64,000 nucleotides of DNA from Aedes albopictus (GCF_035046485.1 NC_085138.1:273339694-273403693), one strand, 5' to 3'. Shown: positions 1 through 11,877, counted from the stretch's first letter. The notes: generated by a model not told the origin, from the sequence alone. Numbers and translations: made by a program.

Positions 1-1020
1 CAGTTTAACTCGCATTGGTGTACAAACTAAATCGCATAAAAGTGAAATAAACTCGTTTAAATGTACATACAAACTCGCATAAGCTGGAATCGTTAACGTT
101 GGCATATTGCGATGTGATATGTGATAACAATGAAAGAGGTGCTGTTGGAGTGTCAAAAAGTTAGGCTGACACAAATTTCGGTTTTCTCTTATGTCACCGC
201 CCCCTTTGAAAATTTTGGCCGAAATTCAACATTTCGAGGGGGGACACTAATAAATTATTAAAGAAATTTAAAAACTTTAAGGGGAATGAGAGTTTCCCAG
301 AAAATTTCTCAACAAATCCGATGTCTTTATAGATTTTTCCGAATTGTTTGGGTATTTTTTCATCAAATACATTTATTATTTATCGTCCTCCACTTGGTGA
401 GTCAACGAGTATAGTGACAAAAGAAGAGAATGAGATTTGTTCCGGCCTTAAAAGAAAAAGTGAAAAGTAATCATTATGGTTACAAAACAAGTTACAAAGC
501 CATCATTGACCTTATAATTAACAATGGGTGATGCTAGCAAGAGAGGAGTAGTGGTAACTGTGCAAGAAATCATGCTACATCATTTTGATTTCCAAAGAGC
601 CTGCCGAACACGTACAGCGCACGGAAACCAACAGCATTCCAAGTGCACTGAGGTGAGTTTGAATGTCGTGACATTTAATCAGTGTGTTTCATAAGTAGTG
701 TTTGGTGCTAAATGTGAAGTGCGGCTCGATAATCCAAAGTTATTAGTTCGATACTTTGCCGACAAGATTTTTTTTATTTTGAATATTTTTAAGTCGCATA
801 AGGTGCTATATTACGTCGCAATAGTGCATACCGTACATCGCATAAGGTATCGCTTCAAGTCATATAGCGTCATTATTTTCCCGTCAATGCACGTATAGCG
901 CCTCCACTTTTGTACGCATAAGGCACTCTTACTGCATCTTATGCAATGTAACTTTACCGCTTAAAAGTACGTATAACATGAACATTAACTTCATTATACT
1001 GCAAATTGGTTGTCTGGGTT
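1..1020. other. A/T-rich stretch, no gene recognised
   Basis: I see no coding region here. The short motif CGCATA, usually CGCATAAG, recurs at about 33, 71, 793, 837 and 914 in otherwise dissimilar sequence, which suggests an old dispersed repeat. A purine/pyrimidine-rich patch lies near 190-300. Confidence 0.4.
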
Positions 1021-1026
1021 ACCATA

Positions 1027-1640
1027 ATGGATAATGGTCAAGCAGTGGAAACACCTATACTGGATGATGTTAATAAGGCCATTAAGGAGCTGAAGAAAAA
1101 TCAAGGCTCATGGGAATGACGAGATCCCGGTCGAACTTCGAGCCAGCCATAAAACGACAAGCTCCGAAAAATCAACAAGAGAAGAATGTGAACCGATACC
1201 AATGGCGACGACCACAGCGACGAAAAGGGACTTGCGATTGGAAGCTCGGTACGTGGAACTGCAGATCTCTCAACTTCATCGAGAGCACCCGCATACTCAC
1301 CGATCTACTGAAGGGCCGCGGGTTCGGAATCGTAGCGCTACAGGAGGTGTGTTGGACAGGATCCATGGTGCGAACGTTTAGAGGTAATCATATCATCTAC
1401 CAGAGCTGCGGCAACACACGTGAGCAGGGATCAGCTTTTATAGTGATGAGTGACATGCAGAGGCGCGTGATCGGTAGGTGGCCGATCGACGAAAGAGTGT
1501 GCAGGTTGAGGATCGGGGGCCGATTCTTCAACATAAGCAAAATATACGTGATAACAAAGACGCATTTTACGCACAGCTCGAACGCGAGTACGATCGCTGA
1601 CCAAACCACGACGTCAAGATCATGTCTTTTTTGTATGAAC
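1027..1640 (+). pseudogene. RTE-clade LINE fragments (RT scrap, then endonuclease)
   Basis: Two pieces lie side by side. Positions 1027-1108 read as a short peptide with the pattern DDVNKAIKELKKN, which matches the start of an RTE-type reverse transcriptase domain. From about 1108 the reading resembles the N-terminal endonuclease of the RTE copy at 13748: CDWKLGTWNCRSLNF and IVALQEVCWTG carry the catalytic Asn and Glu. The endonuclease piece loses similarity after about 1640, is missing an internal segment near 1540, and lacks the GDLNAQ and SDH motifs. It is a dead, truncated copy. The G run at 1660-1670 is not part of the match. Confidence 0.75.
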
Positions 1641-1789
1641 GAAAGACCACGCAGCGTGGGGGGGGGGGAAGAGGGGTGGGTTATGGGAATCTGACACTGA
1701 CTGTGGCAATATGGTGTTTGGTGGCGTTAGTGTTGTCATCGTGTATTGGTTTGCAACCTTACTCAAGTAAAGATTCAAATCCTTAAGCT

Positions 1790-1991
1790 GCTAGTACACA
1801 GGGTCAAATATTTGTCCGAAAAGAAACCAATGCTCAAACATCTTGTTTGCTAGTACACAGGGTCAAATATTTGTCCGAAAAGAAACCAATGCTCAAACAT
1901 CTTGTTTGACTCGATCAAATTTTCATTAGTGTCAAACTGATGTTGTTTCTTGAGTTCTTTCCTTGTCAAATATTTGACCCTGTGTACTACT
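1790..1991. mobile_element. MITE with internally duplicated left arm
   Basis: The terminal inverted repeats are about 25 bp: GTACACAGGGTCAAATATTT on the left, with its complement ending near 1989. The left arm is present twice as a 59-bp tandem copy (starting at 1790 and 1849), so the element has two left ends and one right end. No open frame is seen. I could not define a target duplication. Confidence 0.7.
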
Positions 1992-2335
1992 GGCCTTACA
2001 CAACTTTTTGAATGAAATTTGTTCTAGCCTGGATGTCTGTTCTCTGTGGTATTTGTTAGACGGAAAGGATGGGAGATCTGGGAGTCACCGTTGGGTCGGT
2101 GATGCGATCCATGGAAAGGGGTTATTTTATAGTGTTCGTAAGGTGATAGATTGTGTGGTGAATAAGGTGAATAAGGTCAAGGCGGCACAGCACGCTTCGG
2201 TTGCATAACTTGTAGGTGTTATATACACTGTGCTGTGAGTGGAAATTGGAAGGGAGGGAAACGACTTTGTTTTCCAATTCGTTTCTGGTTCTAGCGATGG
2301 CTATGAATATATGAATATACATGAGTTGTATATGT

Positions 2336-2466
2336 AGAGAAGAGAGAAAGAGGGAGAAAGTGGATAGAAAGATACAAAGTAGGATGAGAGGGACGGGTCA
2401 GGGATTGAACCCATGACCTTCTGCATACGAATCAGAAGCGGTAGCCACTAGACCACCAAGCCCGTC
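2336..2466 (-). mobile_element. tRNA-derived SINE
   Basis: On the minus strand a tRNA-like head begins GGCTTGGTGGTCTAGTGGCT (A-box region). A B-box-like GGGTTCAATCC follows about 40 nt later, then a pyrimidine-rich tail. The same head recurs as a scrap at 34020-34043, so this is a dispersed SINE and not a functional tRNA gene. Confidence 0.7.
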
Positions 2467-2469
2467 TTT

Positions 2470-5036
2470 TAATTTGAACCACATATTAGTGAAAAAGATT
2501 CGAAAATTGGTTTATTTCACAAGTCATCATGAAAATCTCAAACAGGAACCCTATATTCTCTAACCTTATACTAGCCGAACATCCCCCACATTCGACTATT
2601 TTCTCTAGCGTGCAAGTGACAGTCACGGCCAGTCAGCCTCCTTTCTAATTTATCATTCTTAAAATTAAATGCGAGAATAATTATCCCACGGGACTTGGAG
2701 AGCTCAAAAGGGCAAGCTGCTTCCCGACACCCGTCGCCGTCGTCGCCGGCAGACCGTCGGAAAACCGTTTCAAAAACATACGCTTCCAACCTTCTAGGCA
2801 TGGATATTTGTGTGCAACAAACTTGATGACGACGGCAGTGACGATGCACATGCAAGTGATTGCACTTTTTCTCCGTGTCATTTCATGCATGGAAGGAATC
2901 TGATGGCGTTTGCTCGGTCGTTTCGTTGAGACAGTCGCCCAGTGCTCTTACATGCACCCGCTCGCTTGCATATTGCACCGAGCGAGCATCTTCAGCGCAT
3001 AGGCCGATGTAATCCATAACGAACTACTGACACTGATGTTGGCCTCGGTTTGGGATGAGTGCAGGAGTTAAATAGTAGCAAAGTTTTATCGTAATAAATT
3101 TCATTTAATTTATTGCACCGAAAAATTCAACACACTCATAAATAACCCCTTCTATACGACACGGCTTCTGGGCTGCTGAAAGCAGCGGGAGATGCATCTC
3201 AAATGGTAACCAACACCAACGATGCGTTCCTAGCAGTGCAGTGGTCTGTCGGTAGCACTGTCAGCAACATTTGCTCGTTCATTATGGGAAATAGAATGCT
3301 TTGATGGAGCACCGGTTGCCAAAGTTGATGGATGAATTGCTGGAAATAATTACCACTAATTAAGATTTGGCTGGAATACCCACAAGAGGGGATCCTTCAT
3401 TTGAATCTATGCCGTATTCACGGATTGATTTCGAACGCAAATCCGAACAAATGGCAACCTTATCCAAACGGATCCAAAATCAACGTTCGCAGCAATGGTC
3501 ATCCCTGGCTAGCTGGTTGCTGCTAATGGTGCCCTCAGAGAAGCAAGCATTAGAAGTAATGTCCAACTCCCAGGTTCCTGTTTTCCCATCACAAATGCAT
3601 AATCATAAAACAGGGAGTCCTGCAGCGTGGTCTGGTCAGCCAGTTCATGTTCGCAACCAAGAGAAAAGCCAAAGCCTTCCAATCACAGAGGAGATCTGTG
3701 CCCTGGCAGCTGCCGAGCGGATTTCGTTGGGTAACAGTTGCACATAAACACATCATCTATCACACGCATCGCATCGGGGGCTACTTCTGACTCTGCCGGT
3801 CCAGCTCGGTCCAGTCCAGTCCAGTCCGGTGAAGTGGTTCGTACGTTACTCTTTTTGACCAGAACCGTGGCTGTAGTCAGTTCGCAGAGACAGAGTCCCA
3901 GCCTAACCACATCCCAAATTAATGCAACCGTTCAACAACAGTGTTTTCGATTCCGCATCTCGATGTGGGTATCTACTACATCATAGTCCTCTGGACAGGG
4001 AAATCTAAAGCACGTGGCTGACATTTGCATTTGGAACTGAATTTACTCATTGGAAAGCTTGATTTGACTGTTTGGAAAAATTGTGTTAATGTATGTTTAT
4101 GCTAATAAGTGTCACTGTCTGATTTTTTTTTGCTATATTTCACTTTTGATCAAAATAAAATGGAATTCACACCATACACACAAGTGTATGGTTAAATTTA
4201 AGCTTTTATTTTTATTTAATAGTATCTTACATTAAATTAAGATTTTTGCCAGCTTTATTTTTCACTTGCAAGTCAGAAATAGGGTATGTGTTCCATCAGT
4301 AATCTCACGCTCCCATATTCATCCTATTCGAAAACAAGTGATAACGACACCGATTGATTCCGTTATTCATGTTTTCATGTGTGCTCACTTCTAACAAAAA
4401 ATACAAAAATAAGAAACAAAACAAACATCGTTTCAATCCTTTTGTTTGGATGAAAATGGGAGCCACAAGCTTAATAAGGAAACCATTACCCTACATGTTT
4501 TACCTTATCCCAATTTTAGCCTTATAGAGAGAGCTAATCGTTTAGGGTATTTTAATCAACAGTGAACCCCTTAGTAGCTGGAAATTGCTCTGATTGTGAA
4601 AACAATATGATAACCTAATTGAATTATCTTGATCATCGATTGCGCAACAGATTCTATGTCTTCCCTATATATTGCACACAAAAAAATACCTTATACTTCT
4701 TATAAAATAGTCATTTCAAATCTAGTTTAAGTTATCCTGTAGTGAAACCCCGGGGGTCCATTATTGAGTTGTTAGGGTCCTCTATTGGTTAAGTCGTATT
4801 CTCTTATCACGTTCAATCAGGAACCCATTAGATTTAACCAATAGTGGACCATCAGACTTGTTGAAATTTACAATTTTTTTCAGAAAGTCGAATTACCACT
4901 TTTTAGCGTTATTCCATCACTTGAAACTACTGTCTAGGAACATGAGCCATCGTCTCCCGGTGGAAGTTCACCGGGAGAAATAGATCTGAGCAGGAAATTT
5001 AGGAAACAATCAGAAGGGTCCACTATAGGTTACCTT
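2470..5036. other. No recognised gene; possible single-copy DNA
   Basis: The region is mixed in composition. A 126-codon open frame at 3367-3747 has no domain I recognise and no intron context. A perfect short hairpin lies at about 4954-4977 (CTCCCGG ... CCGGGAG). Otherwise the sequence is A/T-rich and featureless to me. Confidence 0.35.
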
Positions 5037-5089
5037 ACCTTACCGATCAGGCTAAGGCCAGGGTGGCCTCTGCTGTACAGTAGCCGTCT

Positions 5090-5690
5090 CTATTCCAATC
5101 GGTCCATGGCTGTTTGTCTCCAGTTCCGCACTGTGCGTAGGGTCCGCAGATCGTCCTCCACTTGGTCGACCCACCTAGCTCGCTGCGCACCACGTCTTCT
5201 TGTACCGGTCGGATGACTATCGAGAACCATTTTAGTCGGGTTGCTAACCGACATCCTGATGACGTGACCCGCCCACCAAATCCTCCCGATTTTCGCGGTG
5301 TGGACGATGGTTGGTTCTCTCAGCAGCTGATGCAGCTCGTGATTCATTCGCCTTCTCCAAGTTCCGTCTTCCATCTGCACTCCGCCGTAGATGGTACGCA
5401 ATACCTTTCCGTTCGAAAACTCCAAGGGCGCGTTGATCCTCTGCACGTAGGGTCCAGGTTTCGTGACCATAGAGGACTACCGGTCTAATCAGCGTTTTGT
5501 AGCTAGTTAACTTCGTGACACGGCGAACTTTATTGGAGCGTAGAGTTCGGCGGAGACCAAAGTAAGCACGATTTCCTGCCACAATGCGCCTCTGCATTTC
5601 TCTGCTGGTGCCATTGTCGGCGGTCACCAGTGAGCCCAAGTACACGAATTCTTCAACCGCCTTGATTTCATCACCGTCGATATCAATTCT
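5090..5690 (-). pseudogene. RTE ORF, C-terminal remnant
   Basis: Read on the minus strand, this contains the post-RT region of an RTE protein: EEFVYLGSLVTADNGTS, then LIRPVVLYGHETWTL, then WRRRMNHELHQLL, and a basic tail with GTRRRGAQRARW. A frameshift near 5420 splits the frame. The N-terminal side starts abruptly at PRIDIDGDE where the inverted 5' piece begins. Confidence 0.8.
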
Positions 5691-5830
5691 GGGCTGCAAA
5701 ACAGTGAGTCGATAAGGAGAGCGTCCAACATAGCTCTGGTCCTCACAAGTTCCTACCTCATGCTTCCACGGGTCAAGCGATGACAAAGACCGCCAGTTAA
5801 GAGTTGTGTGCTTAGCTGGTAGTGCAGCCT
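5691..5830 (+). ncRNA. Candidate structured 5' leader of RTE (HDV-ribozyme-like?)
   Basis: The element's first seven bases GGGCTGC (5691-5697) are complementary to GCAGCCT at 5824-5830, allowing one G-U pair. A 9-bp hairpin, CCAGTTAAG with CTTAGCTGG (5793-5819), sits just before the second strand. The same parts occur in the copies at 50915-51054 and, less well, at 9225-9535. HDV-like ribozymes are known at the 5' ends of some RTE and R2 elements, including mosquito RTE. That identity is only a suggestion here, since I could not place the P2 and P4 helices. Confidence 0.3.
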
Positions 5831-6129
5831 GGGCACTGTTGTCCTTCTGACTTCAGCTAGATTGAGGAGGTACGATTCGAGCGTTTGTTCACCAAGGAGG
5901 TGCGGCTCAAACAGCGTCTGTTCTGGCATCCAGCGGCTGAGTAAGAAACGCTGCACCACGCCCAGCTAGATCCAAGGTGGCGTGGTCGTTCTAGTGTTGG
6001 TTGGGACGTTAAACAGAACTGGCACGATGGCCCTCTGGCGAGACAGGAGTGTAGGCGTAGGCCCAATAAGCCACCCGTAAAAATTCCCATTGCGAATAAC
6101 ATAGGATAAAATACGACGCGATACAATCG

Positions 6130-7198
6130 GCAAAGACCCACGCGACGAAATAAGGACTACGATTGGAAACTTGGAACATGGAATTGCAAGTCACTAGGTT
6201 TCGCAGGATGTGACAGGATAATTTACGACGAACTACATCCCCGCAACATCGACATCATGGCGTTGCAGGAACATTGCTGGACTGGACAGAAAGTGTGGAA
6301 AAGCGGGCATCCAGCGGCTACCTTCTACCTAAGCTGTGGCACCACCAATGAACTGGGAACAGGATTTATAGTGTTGGGCAAGATGCGACAACGTGTGATC
6401 GGGTGGCAGCCGATCAACGCAAGGATGTGCATGTTGAGAGTTAAGGGCCGTTTCTTCAACCCAGCATCATCAACGTCCACTGCCCACACGAAGGGAGACC
6501 CGATGACGAGAAAGAAGCGTTCTACGCGCAGTTAGAACACACAAACGGTGGTTGCTCGCCGCGTGAAGTGAAAATCGTTGTCGGCGACATGAACGCGCAG
6601 GTAGGAAGGGAGGAAATGTACAGACCGGAAATCGGGAAACAGCCTGCCCGCCGTATCGAATGATAACGGCCAGCGATGCGTAAACTTTGCAGCCTCCCGT
6701 GGTATGGTAGTCCGAAGCATCTTCTTCCCCCGCAAAGATATCCACAAAGCCACCTGGATATCACCCGACCAACAAACAGAAAATCAAATCGACCACGTTC
6801 TAATCGACGGTAAATTCTTCTCGGATATAACCAATGTTCGCATATACCGTAGTGCGAATATAGATTCGGATCACTACTTAGTCGCTGTATGCATGCGCTC
6901 AAAACTTTCGACAGTTATCACCACGCGTCGAAGTCGAACGCCGCGGGTCAACATCGAGCAGCTGCGTAACGTAGAAGTGGCTCAAGACTACGCGCAGCAG
7001 TCAGCAGTGACCCTACCAACGGAAGATCAGCTTGGCACAGCTACCCTTGAAGATGGCTGGAGGGACATCCGATCCGCCATAGGTAGTACCTCAGCTACAG
7101 CACTAGGCTTCGCGACTCCGAATCACAGAAACGACTGGTACGACGGCGAATGTGAACAGTTGAAAAACGAGAAGAATGCAGTATGGGCGAGATTTTGA
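6130..7198 (+). pseudogene. RTE ORF, endonuclease remnant
   Basis: This is the apurinic/apyrimidinic-type endonuclease of the JAM1-like RTE. It shows DWKLGTWNCKSLG with the catalytic Asn, MALQEHCW with the catalytic Glu, GDMNAQVGRE, and NIDSDHYLVAV. A small deletion near 6460 shifts the frame. The sequence stops abruptly at NEKNAVWAR, where the element ends. Codon 6257 is ATG here but GTG in the intact copy at 50476. Confidence 0.8.
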
Positions 7199-7951
7199 TT
7201 ATTTTTGTACCAAAATGAAATTAATTACTTTCATATTAATCTAATAGTACACGAAACTTCAAAAACTGTCTCGTGAAAGAAGGAAATTTTTTGGCGTGTA
7301 GGCAAAATTTGTATTTTTATTCATGTTTTATATAAGCTTAATTGTAATGAAAATAGGTACCTCTGAAATAAACTGTCATATGTGAAGTTTTGATCCACGT
7401 TTGCCTTTTTCTTAAATGATTGAAGGAATCACAATTATAAGATAAACTACACAAAAACTGCCGCAAATTCCAAGTTACCCTATTTTACGGTACACTATTC
7501 TTTTTTTCTTTATTAAAGAGGCTTCCAGTCAGACGCTGGTTCACCTCTCAGACACACACTATTCTTGTTACAATAACCTCTACCTTCTTATCTTTTCTGA
7601 TATTCGATTGGACAGCTCTTATTGGGTCATAATTTAGCTCTTTTGCCGAGGAGATTCCAAGTTGCAATCTACAGCACATGTCACGCTTGGTTTCGCAATT
7701 CGTCCTCTTTGGAGCCACCATCCTCTGTCGTGTTTGGTTTAGCTAGCACCTAATCCTCTTTGGAGCTACCATGTTTTGGTATTAAATACAATAACGTTTA
7801 TTTGGTAACAGGCCTTCTCAAGGTACCACTTGTTCAATAGTTGTAGAACCATCAGTTTGACGATTTACCCCATACATGTACATGTACGTAGCATATGTGC
7901 AATGTGCATATTACACGAACTCCCACCTTATTTTTTCTGATCTACCCCATA
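7199..7951. other. No gene recognised
   Basis: A/T-rich sequence. Near 7641-7770 a short phrase (CCTCTTTGGAGC) is repeated. A direct repeat containing ACATGTACATGTACGTAGCA at about 7870 is matched to the right of the neighbouring palindrome at about 8920, so it may belong to that element's target. Confidence 0.3.
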
Positions 7952-8076
7952 CATGTACATTAAGGCTGTTCAGACTTTAGACATGTCAAAAATTCATAGC
8001 TCCCATATGTTCATTACAATCCTTGGTGCAAAACTAGAGTCCTGTAAAATTTTCAGACGTTTCGGTGGTGATTTAA

Positions 8077-8169
8077 CCCTTATGTGGCCGGCAAGGTACC
8101 CGGGTACCCAGCACCCATTTAAAATACACGGTGTAGAAAAAAGCAAAAAGTTTGCCGGCCACATAACGG
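8077..8169. mobile_element. 93-bp TTAA MITE (piggyBac-type), left arm copy
   Basis: It is flanked by TTAA at 8073-8076 and 8170-8173. Its ends are CCCTTATGTGGCCGGCAA and the near-perfect complement. TTAA duplications with CCY termini are typical of piggyBac-superfamily MITEs. It lies inside the left arm of the 7952-8926 palindrome. Confidence 0.7.
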
Positions 8170-8708
8170 TTAATGGTGGCCCAAAAGCATAATAGGTTTA
8201 TATGGGAATTACTATGGAGAATTTTCGAAAAAGATTTTCCGCGCTGTAGAGCATTACCACATTGATAAAGTCATAGGGTCAAAGCCGAATTGAATTCTTC
8301 AGACCTCAGTGATAAATGTTGCCGAAGACCGGAATTTATTTCGACAATCGGGTAAAAAGTTATTAAACAAATTCTCACTCGCATGCGCATCTTTGTACTC
8401 GATGTCCTGCAAGGTATGCAAGAAGGTAACACGCATACTATGATTGCGTGTCAAGCGTGTCGATCGAGCTGAGGTCTTCTGTTCAAGCATGCATGGATGA
8501 ATATTGATTAATAACTTCTGCCTCGTAAGTCGAAACGAGTTGCAGTCTTCGGCAACATTCATCATTGAGGTCTGAAGAATTCAATCTGACTTTGACCCTA
8601 TGACTTTATTCATGTAGTAATGCTCTACAGCGCGGAGAACCTATTTCGAAAATTCTCCATAGTAATTCCCATATACATAAACATATTTTGCTTTTGGGCC
8701 ACCATTAA

Positions 8709-8801
8709 CCGTTATGTGGCCGGCAAACTTTTTGCTTTTTTCTACACCGTGTATTTTAAATGGGTGCTGGGTACCCGGGTACCTTGCCGGCCACATAAGG
8801 G
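8709..8801. mobile_element. 93-bp TTAA MITE (piggyBac-type), right arm copy
   Basis: This is the inverted counterpart of the MITE at 8077-8169, flanked by TTAA at 8705-8708 and 8802-8805. Its presence at the matching position of both arms means it was there before the arms were duplicated or homogenised. Confidence 0.7.
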
Positions 8802-8939
8802 TTAAATCACCACCGAAACGTCTGAAAATTTTACAGGACTCTAGTTTTGCACCAAGGATTGTAATGAACATATGGGAGCTATGAATTTTTAACATGTTTA
8901 AAGTCTGAACTGCCCAAATGTACATGTACATGTGCGTAG

Positions 8940-9197
8940 CATATGCGCATATTGCAATGCAGGGTTGAATTTTGAATCAAAGTTCACAGGTACTTTCACC
9001 GGTAGTGACTCTTCGAATGACGTTTTCATGGAGACGAATGTAAGTGTCCGAGAGTTGATCATCATTTCGACCTTAGCGAACAATGTTTCCAGTGAATCAT
9101 CGTCGGTAATGAGTATAGCAGAGTTTGACCCGATGCCAATCTGTGTTCGCCAAAGTTTGGCCAGTCCGTAATTTTCCCTTTTCGGTTGTTGTAACAT
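8940..9197 (-). pseudogene. BEL/Pao-type integrase scrap
   Basis: On the minus strand the frame reads ITDDDSLETLFAKVEMMINS followed by RTLTFVS. This resembles the integrase C-terminal part of BEL/Pao LTR retrotransposons, where a DDE-core Glu helix is followed by an Asn-Ser-Arg-Pro-Leu turn. The usual Pro of that turn is Thr here. About 85 codons are present, with no protease, RT or LTR nearby. The identification is by motif memory only. Confidence 0.5.
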
Positions 9198-9224
9198 TTT
9201 TGAGGTTCTGGGAACAGTAGGTTG

Positions 9225-9535
9225 TTGGCTTAAGGTCTCCTATCTATCGTGGAGAGGTTGCCCTCTTAGGTATAGCTCTAATGAAGGATAATTTCATATT
9301 CAGCCACTGGGTGCCAGAACAGACGCTGTTGGAGCCGCTCGGGGCGTACATCTTTTATCAAACTGAAGTTAGAATGAAACTAGCAATCAGGCTGCATTAC
9401 CATCTAAGCACTCATCTAATAGCTGGCGGTTTTAGTCATCGTTTGATCCGTGGAAGTATTATTTAGAAACTTGTGTGGACCAGAGCTGTGTTAGACGCTC
9501 CTTTCAGGATATCGACCTACCATTTTGCAGCGCCA
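9225..9535 (-). mobile_element. Diverged RTE 5' leader relic
   Basis: Read on the minus strand it matches the first 300 bases of the JAM1-like RTE at 50750-51054. Shared phrases include CTGCAAAA, GGTCGATA, GAGCGTC, CAGCTCTGGTCC, GACGCTGTT and GCCAGAACAGACGC. The endonuclease ORF does not follow, so only the leader survives. Divergence is clearly higher than between the other two leaders in the window. Confidence 0.7.
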
Positions 9536-9539
9536 ACAA

Positions 9540-11877
9540 TAGCCTGAAAAAAGTTTTTTTTTTCACGATTCTAACTCACATTATTAGAGTAATTTATTCA
9601 ATTGGCTTTTTGCAAGTTTTATCAATATATTAAGATTGATAGTGATTATAAGAAATGGTAAAACACAGTTTCGATAAATAAAACGCAACGTATTTCAAAA
9701 CACCATCGCCAGTTATCAACTAACCATTTTCATCACAAGGAATGAACATTGCAATGAGATGCGGATTCATTACGAATTCCTCCCGCACAGCGCCCGGACA
9801 AAACGAGCCAATTAGCGCAAATGGACGAGCCAATAAAATCTAAGTGCACTCTAGGTCATAAAATAGAGAAAGAGTGGGGGCAAGCGAGCAAATTTCATAA
9901 TATCTAAACTCGTAAAAAGATATTCATATTAAAAAGTTCCTCGTCCATTTGACGCAAGAAGACTACCACTTACACACACACAGAAGTGTATGTGCGAAAG
10001 TCAGTAGTTGCATCTTAGGGGAAAATGTTTTCCCGGAACAGAAATGTAGATGGTCTGCCAATCACCATCATCCCGGTCTGATGGGCGGCACTTCTGGATG
10101 ACTGAGATCAAACCGCTGCGCTGGCTAGCTGACTGGCAAACTGCTCCCGACATCGTCGTCTTCGTCCTACAGTAGCCATAACGGTGATAAGTATTTCCAA
10201 CTTAAAGACGTCGTGGACGGAAAGCGAATCTGTGCAGGTGCTGTCGCGTTTCACACAGTAGCTGGCTGGACCCGAAACGGCCATAGCAGCTGGAATTTAA
10301 TTTCCAATGACGAAGAAAATCGTTTTCTTGCTATGTTGTAGCTGCTCGACTACCTCCGGAAGTGGGTGAGCTAGTGTAGCATTTGGACTAGGTAGTACTG
10401 TCAGGATAAAGCTGGAGCTAGGAAAAAATAAAATACTATATTGATACTGTGCACAACTCGCTAATGTAGCGTGACTAATTCAATTATGCAAATCTAGCAC
10501 CGCGGAGTGCTTATTCCGAGCGTGGACGCCATACTTCGAATCACACAAAAAGTTACGGTACCTGCTTATGAATTTGTCTTTTCCTCTATTCGTTCATCAT
10601 AGCCTATGCTGTGTTATTGCTAGAGTGCGAGTAAGCAGTGTTGTATAGAATATCTTATCAAACGGAAATCATGAAATATACTGGCTCTCAATAGAACTGT
10701 GTCTTGAAGACCAGACAATCGAGACCCCAGCATTGGCGTAAATAGGGGGTGGCCAGGGGGGGCCTGGCCCCTTCCAGAATAATCCATTTTGGAAAAAAAA
10801 TCACGCAATTCAGGCGAAAAGTATCATTTTAGTATAAAAAATCTACATCGACATGGTCTTGGCCCCCCCTAGAGCCATGACCTAGTTACGCTTATGGACC
10901 CCAGAGTTCAACTGTCCCCCAGATTTGGTATCTGAGATGCATCCCACTTCTGACAAACTCTTTGATATTACTTTCAATACTCTAATGTCTCCTCAGTTAC
11001 CCCAGAATTCACCCCTGCAGTTGTCGATTGCTCATTTTCATACTTCAGCTCAACTGCTCTATTCATAGATCTCCCAAGTCCAATTCACCGACCACCTTAT
11101 TTCTCTCTTTACGATGCACCTACCCGGCAAGGACCGCCCGGCCGCAGTAGTATATGTGTATGTGCCTGTGTTAGTCCCCATCGCCTGGTTGAAGATTTTA
11201 TATCACGACAATTTTATTGCCAAAGTTTTATTGCTTTATTGCTGTGTACATTCGAGGAAATTAATTTTCATATTTTCGCCGCTGAGCAGGACAGCAGCGC
11301 AGAAGAGAAATGGAGAAGTTTTTCTTTGCCGTTGCGCTGTCAGGAATTGGCTAACGACTGACTGACGACACTGGTGCACGCAGCATTCGTTTGAATGACG
11401 AGCCGGGAAAACGGCATGGAGTTTCGAAGAATTTTCGCCAATTTGCTATCATTATACTTCGACGAACACCACAAAGCGATGACGATGGCGGCGGCGGCGG
11501 GACGCGCTTTTATGTGTTTGCTTTACACATGATTAGATTTAATTAACTTGGCACTCTGCTGGTTCGGGTCGGGCTGTTGCATGGTTTGGATGCTAATTTC
11601 CATGATCAGCAAGCCATAAAGAAAGAAAGCGGTGCCGACCGGAAAAGTGGAAAAATTTGGAATTGTGTCTGCTCGACGGTATCGTAAATCATAGAGATCA
11701 AAAGGCACGAGCTCTCGGTGTGGCACAGTTGACGCGTTAAATTATGGCACAATGTGTAGCTCTATGAATCTGGTCTGAAGATTTCATAGCATTTTACACT
11801 AATGTCTATGGTATGTGACTATGCAGATGGGATAATGACGTCATTAGATTATGGTGGAGTTTCAGGATTTAAAGCTT
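9540..11877. other. No gene recognised; one MITE inside
   Basis: The stretch looks single-copy and non-coding apart from the hAT-like MITE at 10731-10896. Short open frames (for example 11114-11365) have no recognisable motif and are probably chance. Nothing here allows a functional call. Confidence 0.35.
10731..10896. mobile_element. 166-bp hAT-like MITE
   Basis: An 8-bp duplication GACCCCAG flanks the element (10723-10730 and 10897-10904). The ends are CATTGGCGTAAATAGG and, inverted, CATAAGCGTAACTAGG, followed by C- or G-rich blocks. The 8-bp duplication with CA...TG ends fits the hAT superfamily. There is no coding capacity. Confidence 0.75.

Larger units (their letters stand above)
5037..7198. 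mobile_element. RTE-clade (JAM1-like) LINE copy with inverted 5' half
   Basis: This copy is built of two pieces of the same family as the element at 47624-51056. The 3' piece (5037-5690) is on the minus strand and ends in the family's GGTAAGGTAA tail. The 5' piece (5691-7198) is on the plus strand and starts exactly at the family's 5' terminus GGGCTGC. The 5' half is therefore inverted against the 3' half, and about 1.3 kb of the reverse transcriptase region is missing. This is the arrangement expected from twin priming during target-primed reverse transcription. I could not find a target duplication. Confidence 0.75.
7952..8926. mobile_element. 975-bp palindromic (foldback) element
   Basis: The left arm from 7952 and the right arm ending at 8926 are inverted copies over most of their length, with a centre near 8440. 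Termini share CATGTACATT followed by GTTCAGACTTTA. Both arms carry the same 93-bp TTAA-flanked MITE at equivalent places. No transposase frame is visible, so the element is non-autonomous. The direct repeat of ACATGTACATG with GTAGCATATG on both sides may be the target duplication, but the flank is itself repetitive. Confidence 0.75.

Noticed and set aside
3367..3747. 126-codon open frame that might be a gene
   Set aside because: No domain, biased composition or splice context was recognised. Length alone is not convincing in 64 kb.
11800..11877. Long target duplication for the LOA element at 11878-23239
   Set aside because: I compared the flanks with the sequence after 23239 and found no match, so the 210-bp duplication is not repeated at this copy.
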